This document shows, in pieces, positions 6,129 through 22,372 of a stretch of DNA of 22,372 nucleotides (the first letter of the stretch is position 1; each line of letters starts with the position of its first letter). The DNA is from Salpingoeca rosetta. Its lineage: Eukaryota > Opisthokonta > Choanoflagellata > Craspedida > Salpingoecidae. Location: contig NW_004754907.1 of the NCBI RefSeq assembly GCF_000188695.1, positions 698,202-720,573 of the forward strand, read 5' to 3'. The notes beneath the pieces were generated by a model, which saw only the letters and a program-made list of their open reading frames with translations, was not told where the DNA came from and did no database searches. Both the position numbers and the translations under genes were made by a program.

Positions 6129-7595
6129 ATGTCAAGCGAAAATATCCCCGCAAGCACTTACACTTCTTTTGCATTCAACTTCCGTGACCAACACAAAAGG
6201 AGTGCCATGCCACCACCACCACCACCACCACCACCGCCGCTGGTGTTGCGGTTCTGGAAGATGCAAGGGCTTGGGAACGACTTTGTGGTGGTGGACGGCG
6301 TGCGCCAGCCACACGAGGTCGTTCACCGGTTGCTGGATCCCGACCACGGGACGCTCAAGCGGCTCGCAGATCGGCGATTTGGCGTCGGCTTCGATCAGCT
6401 GCTTCTTGTGCAGGCATCAGCGACGGCACCACTATCACCAGCAGCCAGCACGTCCACCAGGACCTCAACAAGCACAGACAGTGCAGAGAATGCAATAGAC
6501 GTGGAATGCGTAGAAGGTGCAAAGCGTGTTGATGACGCAGAGGGTGCAAGGCGTGTGGAAGACATAGACGACAAGGATACGCCGCCGCGGAGCAGCACGG
6601 GCTCAAGTTCCAACACCGCCCAGTGCACACCACTCGTCTATCGCATCTTCAACGCAGACGGCGGCGAGGTGTTCCAGTGCGGCAATGGCGCACGCTGCGT
6701 GGCTGCGTTTGTGAAACACCTGGGGTTGTGGTCCGAGCCCAGGATTCGCGTCAGGACGCTTCAGGGCACCTTGCTTGACATGGAGATCGTGAACAAGCAT
6801 CAGGTGCAACACGAAGAAGCACAGCGCAGCCACGACACGCTTCTGCAGCCAGGCAACGCTGACGCGTATACGCCACATGACCACCAGCGTCAGTCATCGC
6901 CGACAGTTCTTGCATCCTTGTCACTGCCCCCACCACCTTTTGGACACACGTGGCAGGTGAAGGTGGGCATGGGTGTCCCCCGCTGCTCGGGCACCGGTGT
7001 CTTGTCAAGTGCAGTCCTGGAAGGAAGCGACATCACCTGCACTCAACATGGCTGCACGCTGCGCATCACTCGCCAACAGCCCACACTCCAGCTGAGCAGC
7101 AGCAGCAGCAGCGATGGTGGTGACGGCGGCGGCGGCCGTACAGTGGCTGAGGCCGTTGCCGCTGGAGAGTTGAGCTTACCTGGAGTGCCGCAACCCCGAC
7201 CGGTGTGGATCGTGGACATGGGCAACCCGCACGCGGTGGTGCTGCTGGACACGAGCGTGGACGATGTGGACGTGCACAAACTTGGAAGTGCATTGCAGAG
7301 CATGCGCGCTTGCTTTCCCGACTCAGTCAACGTGGAGTTTATGCAAGTGCTGACGCCAACGCATGTGCGGCTGCGCATCTTTGAGCGGGGCGCGGGAGAG
7401 ACGCTGGCGTGCGGGACGGGTGCATGCGCTGCTGTAGCTGCGGCTGTGCTGCATGGTCACGTGCTTGCAAGCGCCGGTATCACAGTCAGCATGCGAGGTG
7501 GTGATCTCACGGTCCACTGGACAGGTCACCCTCACGCCCCACTCACCATGACCGGCCCTGCCACATGCTGCTTTGCGGGGGCCATCACGCTCTAA
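6129..7595 (+). CDS. dapF: Diaminopimelate epimerase
   Basis: Converts LL- to meso-2,6-diaminopimelate, the penultimate step of bacterial-type lysine synthesis; pyridoxal-free, using two cysteines as acid and base. Seen: FWKMQGLGNDFVVVDG near the start; LADRRFGVGFDQLLLV; YRIFNADGGEVFQCGNGARC with catalytic Cys codon 6678; VDMGNPHAVV; RIFERGAGETLACGTGACAA with catalytic Cys codon 7410; GGDLTVHW near the end. ATG 6129 gives 488 residues; ATG 6207, just before a Pro run and the conserved core, gives 462. The family norm is about 275; the excess is three low-complexity insertions (about 6414-6626, 6790-6940, 7090-7190). There is no intron. FGVGFDQLLLV and YRIFNADG resemble proteobacterial enzymes, which suggests acquisition from bacteria; animals and most fungi lack the enzyme. 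Confidence 0.96.
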   Translation: MSSENIPASTYTSFAFNFRDQHKRSAMPPPPPPPPPPLVLRFWKMQGLGNDFVVVDGVRQPHEVVHRLLDPDHGTLKRLADRRFGVGFDQLLLVQASATAPLSPAASTSTRTSTSTDSAENAIDVECVEGAKRVDDAEGARRVEDIDDKDTPPRSSTGSSSNTAQCTPLVYRIFNADGGEVFQCGNGARCVAAFVKHLGLWSEPRIRVRTLQGTLLDMEIVNKHQVQHEEAQRSHDTLLQPGNADAYTPHDHQRQSSPTVLASLSLPPPPFGHTWQVKVGMGVPRCSGTGVLSSAVLEGSDITCTQHGCTLRITRQQPTLQLSSSSSSDGGDGGGGRTVAEAVAAGELSLPGVPQPRPVWIVDMGNPHAVVLLDTSVDDVDVHKLGSALQSMRACFPDSVNVEFMQVLTPTHVRLRIFERGAGETLACGTGACAAVAAAVLHGHVLASAGITVSMRGGDLTVHWTGHPHAPLTMTGPATCCFAGAITL

Positions 7596-8115
7596 CCGTG
7601 TGTGCGTGCGTGCATGTGTGTGTTTATGTGTTTATGTGTATGTATGTGTGTGTTTATGTGTTTATGTGAGTGTGTGTGTTTATGTGTGTGTGTGTGTGTT
7701 TATGTGTGTGTGTGGTTTGCGTGGTAACAAATGTGTGTGACACTCACTGTCTCTTCAATAAGTATGTGTTGCTGTCCATCTCCCTCCCTGGCTCGCTCCC
7801 ATCTCCTTGCCCCCCCCCCCCTGCCCTCATTTCCTTTCTCTCCCTTAATCTTCTCACGTGCACCCCTTCCATCCACCTTCACGTTACATTACTTCTGAAT
7901 GTTGTACCTTCTATTCACATCAGTGAGACCAGTTAAACTGCATGTACAAAGGAAGCAAGCGTGTTAGACGAATGACAACTCATAATAACTGCAATCACAA
8001 TCTGTTTTGCTGCCGCTTCTTCCTCACTGTCCGCGAGCGCGATTATCGCCTTTACCATCCTCGTCCTTCTCGTCACATTCAGCGTTACCTTCACCATCCA
8101 CAACCCCATCACCAC

Positions 8116-8192
<77 letters not shown>

Positions 8193-8230
8193 GTGAAGCC
8201 ATCAGAGTTCCCCTGCCCGTGCTCTTCGCC
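7596..8230. other. Convergent 3' intergenic region
   Basis: Lies between the stop of dapF (+) and the stop of the armadillo gene (-). It holds a TG/TTTATG-rich tract (7600-7725), a C/T-rich stretch with a C10 run (about 7811-7820), and a long CAT repeat near the right end. An AATAAG variant at about 7756 could serve dapF polyadenylation. I see no further gene. Confidence 0.7.
8116..8192. repeat. (CAT)n microsatellite
   Basis: About 26 uninterrupted ATC units on +, which is GAT on the - strand. It lies 39 nt beyond the armadillo gene's stop, in its presumed 3' UTR. Confidence 0.97.
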
Positions 8231-11200
8231 TCATTCTTTGCTGTCGCTGTCATCGCCGCTTTCAGCACTGTGATTCTCATCATCATCGCGTGCATCGATG
8301 GGGCTCTTTTCATCGCACCGACGATCGTCATCAGGGTTCAGGCCACTCTGACCACCATCACCACCACCATACTCGCCGTCATCACTTCCATGCTCGCCAT
8401 CATCACCATCATCACCATCATCACCATCATCACCACCATCACCACCATCATCACCACCACCATCACCACCACCATCACCACCATCACCGCTGCCGTTGTG
8501 CCCGCGCTCGTCCTCGCTGACCTCGGGAATGGTGTCCAACGAAAACGTTCCTCGAAAGAGGGGCGGCACCTCTTCCTGGTGGCTGCTCGCATACGCATTC
8601 AGCTGTTGCAGGAGGCTGTTTGCCGGCCCCGTCAGCTGGTGGTGGCCGCTGAACTTGTACAGCACGTCTTCCAGCCACGGTATCATGCCCTCAGAAGCCA
8701 ACCGCTGGTGGTATTCGTCGCTGGGCGGGGCCGTAGCCAGCAGCGTCATCACCGGCTCCTGCACCCGCACATTGTCCCGGTGCGCAAACATCACGTCCAT
8801 CATCAGGCACTGCACCGCTGGCGTCTCCACGGCCATATGCGTCGGGTCGTACAAAAGCAAATTGCGCATCATCATGCACACGCACACCTGCGCTGCCGCG
8901 TCTTGCATGTGCTGCTCGGCAAGCTCAACCAGCGTGTCCACGCAGCCCTCGGCCACAATTGCGCTCGCGTAGTCCATGTCCACCGCAGACATCTGCCCAA
9001 GCGTGGCTACGCCGATGTGGAACAGCGTGTCGTTGTGCGGAAACTCCAGCATCATCGCCCGCACCCGAGCCACGGCCGTGCGCTTGACTTGGGCAGACAG
9101 CTCGCTCCCTGCCTCCGCCAGCACCTTGAATGCGGCGCAGCACACGTGCTGCAGCTCCGCATTCCGTGGGTGCGCCTCCATGACCGCAAGCAGCCCACGC
9201 ACGCTCCACTTGGCCGTGCTCAGCGGAAACCCAGACAGGGAAAATGGCAGTGCGCCACACCCGCCGCTGCTCGCAAATTGCTCAGCACCATCCACACCGC
9301 CCATGTCATTGCTCTCATCATCACCGCCGCTACCGTCACCACAGTCACCCCTGCCACGATCATCATAATCATCGTGACCATCGTGGCCATCATCGTCGTC
9401 ATCATCACCGCCATCATCCCCGCCATGAACAACATCATCATCACCATCGTCGTCAGTGCTGCTGTGGAACACGATGGTGCACTCTTCGCGTTGTGGCACC
9501 CTTGTCGTCGATGTACCCGCTGCTGTTCCTGCGTCTGTGTTTGCTGTGGCTACATCGGTGCTTGCCGATGCGGGTGCGGCACGATTGCCCTGACACGCGC
9601 CTTCCACGAGCCGGTCGTAGTGTGCAAGCTCCTCTGGGTCTACTAGCTCGTTGCCACCACCTCGCCGGCTGTTGCTGCCGCTGTTGTTGGTGCTGTCGCG
9701 GCTGGCATGGCCTTCAATCCTCTCCACTTCGCTGACGTCATAGGTGCCACAGTCCTCATCGCTGGTGTCGGTACTGCTGTGAAAGATGATTGTGCGCTCA
9801 TCAAAATCTGCGCCCCTAGATGATGCTGTTGTCGAGGACGGGGGTGCAGCGGCGGTGGTGGCCTGCCTGGCATCGGTGCACGCGCGCTCTAGAAGGGCGC
9901 CATGCCTTGCAACAATCGCGGCATCAGCCTCGGCCCTATCATCATCGTCGTCATCGTCGTCATCGTTGCTGCTGCTGTGGAAGATAATCGTGCATTCCTC
10001 CTGCGATGCAGCGGCCGCTCTTGCCTTTGTCGCTTGGAACGACGAAGAAGACGAAGTAGAAGGTGCGGCCTGTGTTTTGGTAGCCTTCACCTTAGCACCT
10101 TTTGTTGCTGCTGCTGCTGCTGCTGCCTCCCCTTTCGGCTTTGTCGTGCGCGCTGCTGCTGCCGGCGCTGCCTCTGCTGCCTTCTGTTGTGTTGCCTTCT
10201 TCTTCTTCTTCTTCTTCGCCGGTGTCCGTGCCCCTCTCTTCGATGCCTTGCGTGAAGGTTTCCGCGGCGCCTTTCGTGACGCCCGCATCGCAGCCTGTCG
10301 TGCGGCCTTTGCTGCCGACTTTGCTGTCCGCTTGGGTACTGCCGTTGCTGCTGCGCTTGCCGGGGTCATGTCGCCAGTTCCGCCAGCGCACGCGTTGGAC
10401 AGCAAACGATCATAGGTCGCCAGTGTGTCTGGATCAAGGTCACGTTCACCGTTCTTGCTGGTGTTAGTGGTTGTGTTGCTGCTGTCGTTGGTCGTCGAGT
10501 TCGTGTCACTGGTGTTGTTCTTGGTGGCAGCGGAAGAAGCGATGGTCGTAGATGTGGCCATTGTCGTCGTTGTCGAATTGGTGTCATTGGCGGTGCTGGT
10601 TGTGTTGACGGTCGATTTGGCGGCTGTCGCACTCCTGCTGCTGCTGCTGCTGCTGCTGGCAGTGGTCTTGGCAGCGAGCGCGCTGGAGTTGACAGCAGCC
10701 TCCTCATCGCCTCCTTCTTTGCCCTTGCCGCCGCCGCTGCTGACAGGTGTGCTTTCAGGAGCATCAGTTGTCATTACATGCACATCTTCCTTCGCCCCCT
10801 CACCACCACCACATGAGATGGAGCCCCGTGGCAAGGAGTCGTCCTCCTGCGGCTCGCTCTGTTCAAACTCCTCCACCTCATGCGTGGGTTCGGAAAGCAG
10901 GCTGGTGCGTGTCGTGTACCCGCTGTCACGCGACAGCTTGGGCAGCGTTGTCATCAGTGCAACAGCCGCGTCGTCGTCGTTGTCACCGTCGTTGTCGCCG
11001 ACGCTGTCACCGTCCCTCACACGTCCTGCGCTGTTCGTTGCCACCTGATCAGCTTCTCTTTTGCGGCCCTCCTTCGTGGAACAATTGCCACAGCTGTGGT
11101 GAACAGCTGTGGCGCCATCATTGCCGCCTTTCCGCTGTCCACCTGCGTTGTCATCGTCTTGCTTCGCCGTGCCATCCAAGTTGCTGCTGCTGTTGCCGGT

Positions 11201-14200
11201 ATCAAGGCCCAGTGTACCTTCATCACCCGCATCGTGATTATCGTCATCAGCTGCAGTCGTCGCAACGGCGTTAGAACGACCGAGCTCTTGTTGTTGCTGA
11301 TCTTGCCGCCTCTGCCCTTGCTGTTGCTGTTGCTGCCCTTGCTGTTGCTGTTGCTGCCCTTGCTGTTGCTGCCCTTGCTGTTGCTGCCCTTGCTGTTGTA
11401 CAGACTCGTTGAGCTGTCCTGTCAGCTTCAGCATTTCATCATCGCCATCGCTGCCCCCTCCTCCTTCGAAGCTGCCGTCGCCTACACCTCCGTTGGCTGG
11501 GGTGCGCTGGGCAAGGTCCGTCCACATGCGCAGCTCCAGCTTCGCCAGGGAGAGTGTGGCTGCGCAGGCAGCGAGAGCCGTGCTCTCTGTGGCCATGTGC
11601 CGCGCCAGCCGTTTTGCCACAGACCGCACCAGCTCTTCCACCACAGCTCGCACCCGCGATTCAAGCGTAATCTGGGCTGTCGCAGCCATCATCACGATGG
11701 CCTCGCACACGGCCTCGACCAGGAGCTGGCTCGCCTCCTCGCTCGACAACACAATGTTGAACTGCTCCATGGCATACACAGGGTCTTTTGCGCAGATGAC
11801 AGCTCCCCACGCGTCGAAGCACTCGTGCAGCAGCGACACGGTGCGGCCGTCAGCCACGACAATGTTGCAGCGAGCGGCGTCGGGGCGGGCGTGCATCAGG
11901 CGCAGGACGGCCGAGGATGGCGCCGCCTGCCACAGCCTCCCCATCTCGACAAGTGACATCGCTCCCGCTGGCATGGCCAACGTACTCAGCATCACCGCCA
12001 GCATAGTCACGGTGTCGCTGGCGGCCCACTGGTAGCGTCGCCCCGCAACAAACGCCTGCACAAGGCCCGGCCGCTCCCATATCGCATCCACGACGTTGGC
12101 TCCGGAGGTGTGGGCCAGGTTGAACAGCAGAGAGGCTGGGTCGTACAGCAGGTCATTGTCTCCCGGGTGCAGCGTCATTATGCGGTGCACGTCGCGAATC
12201 AGCCCCGTCTCCCACAGCTGAGGCGCAGTCCTTGGGTGGGAGGAAAGCGTGTACATAACCTTGCACGCAGAAGCCTGCAGGTCGGGGTCGTTCGCGTGCA
12301 GCCACATGGCCGAGACCAGCGTGTCCAGCCCGCGCTTGGTCGCAATTTGCAGCTTCGCCTGCTCGTTGAGCATGCTCACGTTAACCAGTATGCACAAGCC
12401 CGTCGTCACCAGGTCTGGCTCGTCCATGAACCAGTCGAGCCGCTGCATCACAACGGGGATCAGCCCCACCTCTTGCATACCCTGCGCAACCCCGTGCGCG
12501 TCGCGCGTTTTGATCGCCACCAGCGCCCTCAGTAGCCGGTACACGTACAGGTGCGTATCCAAGTTCAGCATGTCCACCTCAAGTGCATTCAACATGGCGC
12601 GATACACGTTTGTGGGCGTGTTTGCGTCATTGTCATCATCACCATGCTCATCATCACCACCACGCACGCGCAGGCCTTCACCATCGCCATCATCGATTGC
12701 AGCGCCGCTGGAGTTGGCTTGGCGGCGACTCCCGCCCCTGCGGCTGTTGCTGCTGCTGTTGTTGTTGTTGGTGTTGGTGTTGTTGCTCCTGTTGACGGTG
12801 GTGTTGCTCCTGTTGTTGATAGTGTTGCTCCTGTTGTTGTTGCTGTTGCTGTTGGTTCTGTTGTTGGCGGTGGCAGCAGCGCTGGCGGCAGCGCTGTCCA
12901 CCACGGCTTCCAAGACGGAGGGCCGCTGGTCAAGGAGAACCCACAGGGCTGAGCACGCCTCGCTGATCACCACGGCCTCAGCCTCTCTCAAGCACAGCAG
13001 CCCAATCAGCGCCTCCGCCAGCTCCGTGGCCACAGGCAGCGGCGCCACGCCCGGCCGCTTCGACAGCAGGGTGGCAGCCATCTGACACGCGCGGCGGTGC
13101 ACGCTCGTGTGATTGTTCATCACGTGCCGAAGCACAAACACGAGCGCCTTGACATCGTCAAGCGTCGGCACGTCCATGTCGTGGTGCCACACGTTGGAAA
13201 GCAGGTCCAGTGCCGCCAGCAGCCTGTCCTCGTTTGAGGACTCCCACAGCATCTCCCGTGCCCGCGGCACCACCGCGTGCTTGCACATGTCAGCCACGCA
13301 GCCGGGCAGGTATGAGACGTTCCTCAGCGCCGGAATGGCCGCACGCAGGATCTTGCTGCTGTCGGGAAACGTCTCCACCGCGTCCAGCAGAGCACACAGC
13401 CCGCCGCACTCCACCACGTGCAGGCAGTGCTCGTCGCCGGCCTCTGTGAGGAACGTGAGAACCTCGCACCCAATCTCCTGCACAAATTCGTCGCTGTCGT
13501 CGCGCGGGTCCAGGTGTGCTGCCATTGCAGTGACAGTGAGTGGTGCGCCCCCGGCCTGCAGCACCTCCTCCACCACAGCGACGTCGTCCTCAAGCTGCTG
13601 AAGCAAGCCAGCCACCAGCGCAAGGCCAGACGTCACCACGTGCACGTCATCCTTGAACCGCCGCACGGCGTCAAGGCCCAGCCCAACGCCACCCCCGCTG
13701 TAAATCATGTCCGCCATGCCGTCCACGCTGGACGCGTGCAGCAAGTGCACCAGCAGGCCGCACCCAAACCGCTGCACGTCGCGCGCGTCCTTGTGCAGCA
13801 CCATGGCGCTGATCACCTGCGACGCAGTCGACATGTCCATCGCCTTGATGCCCAGGCGCAGGTCCGGCACGTCGAGCTGGTCCAGCAGCGAGTACAGGAT
13901 GGGCAGCAGCTCGCGCGCGTGGTGGCGCCGCCGCAACACCTCCATGACACTGCCAATGCCCCCAGGGTGCTGGGCAACCTGCAGCCGGAACATGATGTTG
14001 AGCCGCAGCAGCAGCCGCACCCCTCGCGCACACGTCGTCTGGAACGTGAGGTTGCGGTGGAAGCTGCCCAGGGCGTCCAGCAGGTGCAGCACGCACTTGC
14101 TCTTCTGCACCTTGGCGATGAGCGTTTCGTCGCAGTCCTCGTCCTCAAGCAGCGTCTTGAGCGCCCACGCCATCATCAGGCTCGCCAGTGCACGCTGGTA

Positions 14201-14597
14201 CAAGTCGTCGCGGCGGCGTATCAGCTCCATGCCAGTGTCAAACGCAGCGCGGCTGTGTTTTGGCCCAAGCAGCGCCGTCAACTGTGGCTTCTGCAGCACG
14301 GTGGTGATGATCGTGGTGACAAACGCGTCCAGCTGCTTGTCCGAGTGCACAAGCAGGAGACTCGGCACGGAGAGCAAGAACCCGTTCTGCACGAGCGCGG
14401 ATACCGTCGGCACGTCAGCGCGGCGCACCGTCTCCAGGACGTCACACAGCATGCGCATGAAGTCCTCGTCAAGGATCGCCTCCGGTGTGAAGTGACTCTT
14501 CAAGGTGGCAAGCGCTGCATCGGGATCGATTGCGTCGTCGTTGTCATCATTGTTGTCGTTGTTGTTGTTGTTGTCGTCGTCGTCGTCGTCGTCGTCG

Positions 14598-14664
<67 letters not shown>

Positions 14665-14666
14665 GG

Positions 14667-14721
<55 letters not shown>

Positions 14722-14949
14722 CATTGTTGTTGTTGTTGTCATTGTTGTCGTCGTCGTCGTCGTTGTTGTTGTNNNNNNNNNNNNNNNNNNNNNNNNNNNN
14801 NNNNNNNNNNNNNNNNNNNNNNNNNNNNNNNNNNNNNNNNNNNNNNNNNNNNNNNNNNNNNNNNNNNNNNNNCGCTGCATCGGGATCGATGCGTCGTCGT
14901 AGTCATTCATTGTGTCGTGTTGTGTGTGTCGTCGTCGTCGTCGTCGTCG

Positions 14950-14999
<50 letters not shown>

Positions 15000-15697
15000 T
15001 GTTGTGTGTGTTGTGTGTGTTGTGTGTTGTTGTGTTGTGTGTCATTGTTGTTGTTGTTGTCATTGTTGTCGTCGTCGTCGTCGTTGTTGTTGTTATCGTC
15101 TTCGTGGTTGTTGTTGCTGTTGTCGTTGTCGTTGTCGTCGTCGTTGTGGTTGTTGCCGTTGTGGTTGCTGCCTTCTCTGTCATCGTTACTGGTGTCGTTG
15201 TCGTTGTCCTCGTCGTGGTTGTTGTTGTCATCATTGTTGTCGTTGTGGTTGCTGCCGTTACTGTCGTCTTCGTGGTCGTTGTCGTCGTTGTCATTGTTCT
15301 CGTCGTCGTTATTGTTGCCTTTATCGCCATTGCCGTGTGCAGGTTTGGACTGGCTGGGTGTGTCGCCATTGCCTGCAGATGGACTGCTTCGCGCGTGGTT
15401 GTCCTTGTGCACTCGCTTCTTCGCCCCCTGTCTCTTCGTCTTGCTGCTACTGCTGCTACTGCTGCTGCTGCTGCTGGTGGTGGTGTCATGAGCTGGTTCA
15501 GATGAGGCGTTCGAAGCTGTTGGGTTCTCATCGTCTTGTACCAGGGCCATGATGTCTGCTGTCGACAGCCCTAGCGGCAAGCCCTCCTCGTCGTTCTCAT
15601 CATGTGCCTGAAGCTGCTGCAGGCGGGAGATTTTCTCGCGTTGGCTGCCGTCAACCGGCACCATCTTGAACCCTCCAAACTCGCTGCGAGCGTGCAT
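8231..15697 (-). CDS. Large armadillo-repeat protein with disordered centre
   Basis: A single exon. The open frame runs from TGA at 8231-8233 up to the N gap, with no ATG near 14503, and resumes in the same frame beyond the gap up to ATG 15697 (MHARSEFGGFKM). Merging the duplicated gap flanks gives about 2,381 codons. Order: N-terminal 70 ordered residues, Ser run, Asn/Asp-rich tract, armadillo/HEAT-type helices (14500-12900, e.g. GCEVLTFLTEAGDEHCLHVV), Asn/Ser tract, more armadillo helices (12600-11510), Gln/Gly tract, disordered acidic and Ser/Thr-rich centre with an H1-like Lys/Ala segment (10375-10060) and three TIIFHSS modules, a last armadillo block (9240-8570), and an Asp/Gly tail. Armadillo repeats are binding scaffolds; I recognise no enzyme domain and no named orthologue. 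The extreme 5' end is uncertain: a pyrimidine tract with CGCAG lies near the ATG, so an upstream exon is possible. Confidence 0.85.
8342..8500 (-). repeat. CAC/CAT-rich coding repeat (Asp/Gly tail of armadillo protein)
   Basis: Imperfect CACCATCAT repeats on + encode GDGGDGG and GDDGDDGDD on -, forming a strongly acidic tail that ends about 35 codons before the stop. Confidence 0.85.
9448..10437 (-). repeat. Three diverged copies of a protein module in the armadillo protein
   Basis: Reading down the - strand: LATYDRLLSNAC (about 10430) to ECTIIFHSSSNDDD (about 9999); RHGALLERAC (about 9905) to ERTIIFHSSTDTSDED (about 9799); LAHYDRLVEGAC (about 9635) to ECTIVFHSSTDDD (about 9483). Each unit is a short amphipathic helix ending in AC, a variable linker, then an E-(C/R)-T-I-(I/V)-F-H-S-S strand followed by acidic residues. 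The first linker is enlarged by the H1-like segment. Confidence 0.75.
10060..10375 (-). other. Histone H1-like Lys/Ala-rich segment in armadillo protein
   Basis: It reads AKSAAKAARQAAMRASRKAP, then RTPAKKKKKKKATQQKAAEA and further Ala/Lys/Pro-rich sequence. The composition and AK/PK spacing resemble histone H1 tails. Likely roles are nuclear localisation or DNA binding, judged from composition only. Confidence 0.55.
11285..11400 (-). repeat. CTGTTGCTGCCC-type repeat encoding Gln/Gly
   Basis: It encodes QQGQQQQG repeats in the armadillo protein, separating its second armadillo block from the disordered centre. Confidence 0.9.
12715..12885 (-). repeat. Asn/Ser/Thr-coding repeat
   Basis: GTTGTTGCTCCT-type units on + encode NNRSNT repeats on -. 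They form a flexible linker between the first and second armadillo blocks. Confidence 0.85.
14513..15093. repeat. Same locus represented twice on both sides of the gap
   Basis: 14513-14772 and 14873-15093 begin with the same 18 bases (CGCTGCATCGGGATCGAT) and end with an identical 53-base stretch (14720-14772 equals 15041-15093). Between these anchors the left copy is (GTT)n, GTC and CAT repeats in clean triplets. The right copy shows the same pattern with one T missing from most TTG units, so it appears as (GT)n. Confidence 0.9.
14773..14872. other. Assembly gap of 100 N
   Basis: A round 100-base placeholder inside a triplet repeat within the armadillo gene. The duplicated flanks indicate that the two contigs overlap, so no real sequence need be missing. 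Confidence 0.97.
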
Positions 15698-22328
<6,631 letters not shown>

Positions 22329-22372
22329 CTGCAGCAGCAGGGAGAAAGGGAGAGGAAGGTGTGTATGTATGT

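Noticed and set aside
8219..9646. Long forward frames opposite the armadillo gene (also 10425-11956 and 13418-14902)
   Set aside because: Antisense shadows of a codon-biased, repeat-rich gene; they are His, Val, Leu or Ile tracts or lack any domain.
14903..15050. His/Thr-rich C-terminus of the frame at 14903-15703
   Set aside because: It arises from base drop-outs in the miscalled repeat beside the gap; the true continuation is the Asn/Asp tract and the armadillo region.

Overview
This is nuclear DNA of a unicellular eukaryote, not a prokaryote. It has multi-exon genes with GT-AG introns, very dense di- and trinucleotide microsatellites, long homopolymeric amino-acid tracts (Gln, Asn, Asp, Thr, Pro), and eukaryote-only genes such as tubulin cofactor D. 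A tubulin cofactor D, a bacterial-type diaminopimelate epimerase and a Fanzor nuclease in a fairly GC-rich, repeat-dense genome fit a choanoflagellate (Salpingoeca-like) best. That assignment is an inference. The 100-N run marks it as a draft assembly.

Left third (1-5250, + strand): a mobile-element-like region. It opens with the partial 3' part of an XPG/FEN-type nuclease (1-708, one 153-nt intron). The same reading frame continues, past two TAG codons, through a Cys-rich and a Thr/Ala-rich stretch into a Fanzor protein, the eukaryotic TnpB relative and RNA-guided nuclease (1192-5185). The Fanzor protein carries its RuvC and zinc-finger motifs, with the Glu at the rearranged position. It is swollen by polyQ, proline minisatellites, a CCHC zinc knuckle and an 11-residue coiled-coil repeat, and is split by a one-base frameshift near 3967-3970. 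A 10-bp stem-loop lies 23 nt after its stop codon.

Middle (6129-15697): an intronless diaminopimelate epimerase gene on + (lysine biosynthesis, bacterial ancestry) converges on a single-exon gene of about 7 kb on -. That gene encodes an armadillo-repeat protein with a large disordered centre holding a triplicated TIIFHSS module and a histone H1-like Lys/Ala segment. Its Asn/Asp-rich N-terminal part is interrupted by an assembly gap whose two flanks are the same sequence read twice. Closing it would give one continuous frame of about 2,381 residues.

Right quarter (17099-22372, - strand): the C-terminal 740 residues of tubulin-specific chaperone D in 14 exons, reconstructed here with consistent splice phases. 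The 5' part of the gene lies beyond the right edge. Its introns (130-293 nt) hold most of the window's long microsatellites.

The genes do not form a pathway together: this is a nuclear neighbourhood of unrelated genes. The most interesting part is the XPG-Fanzor assembly on the left.
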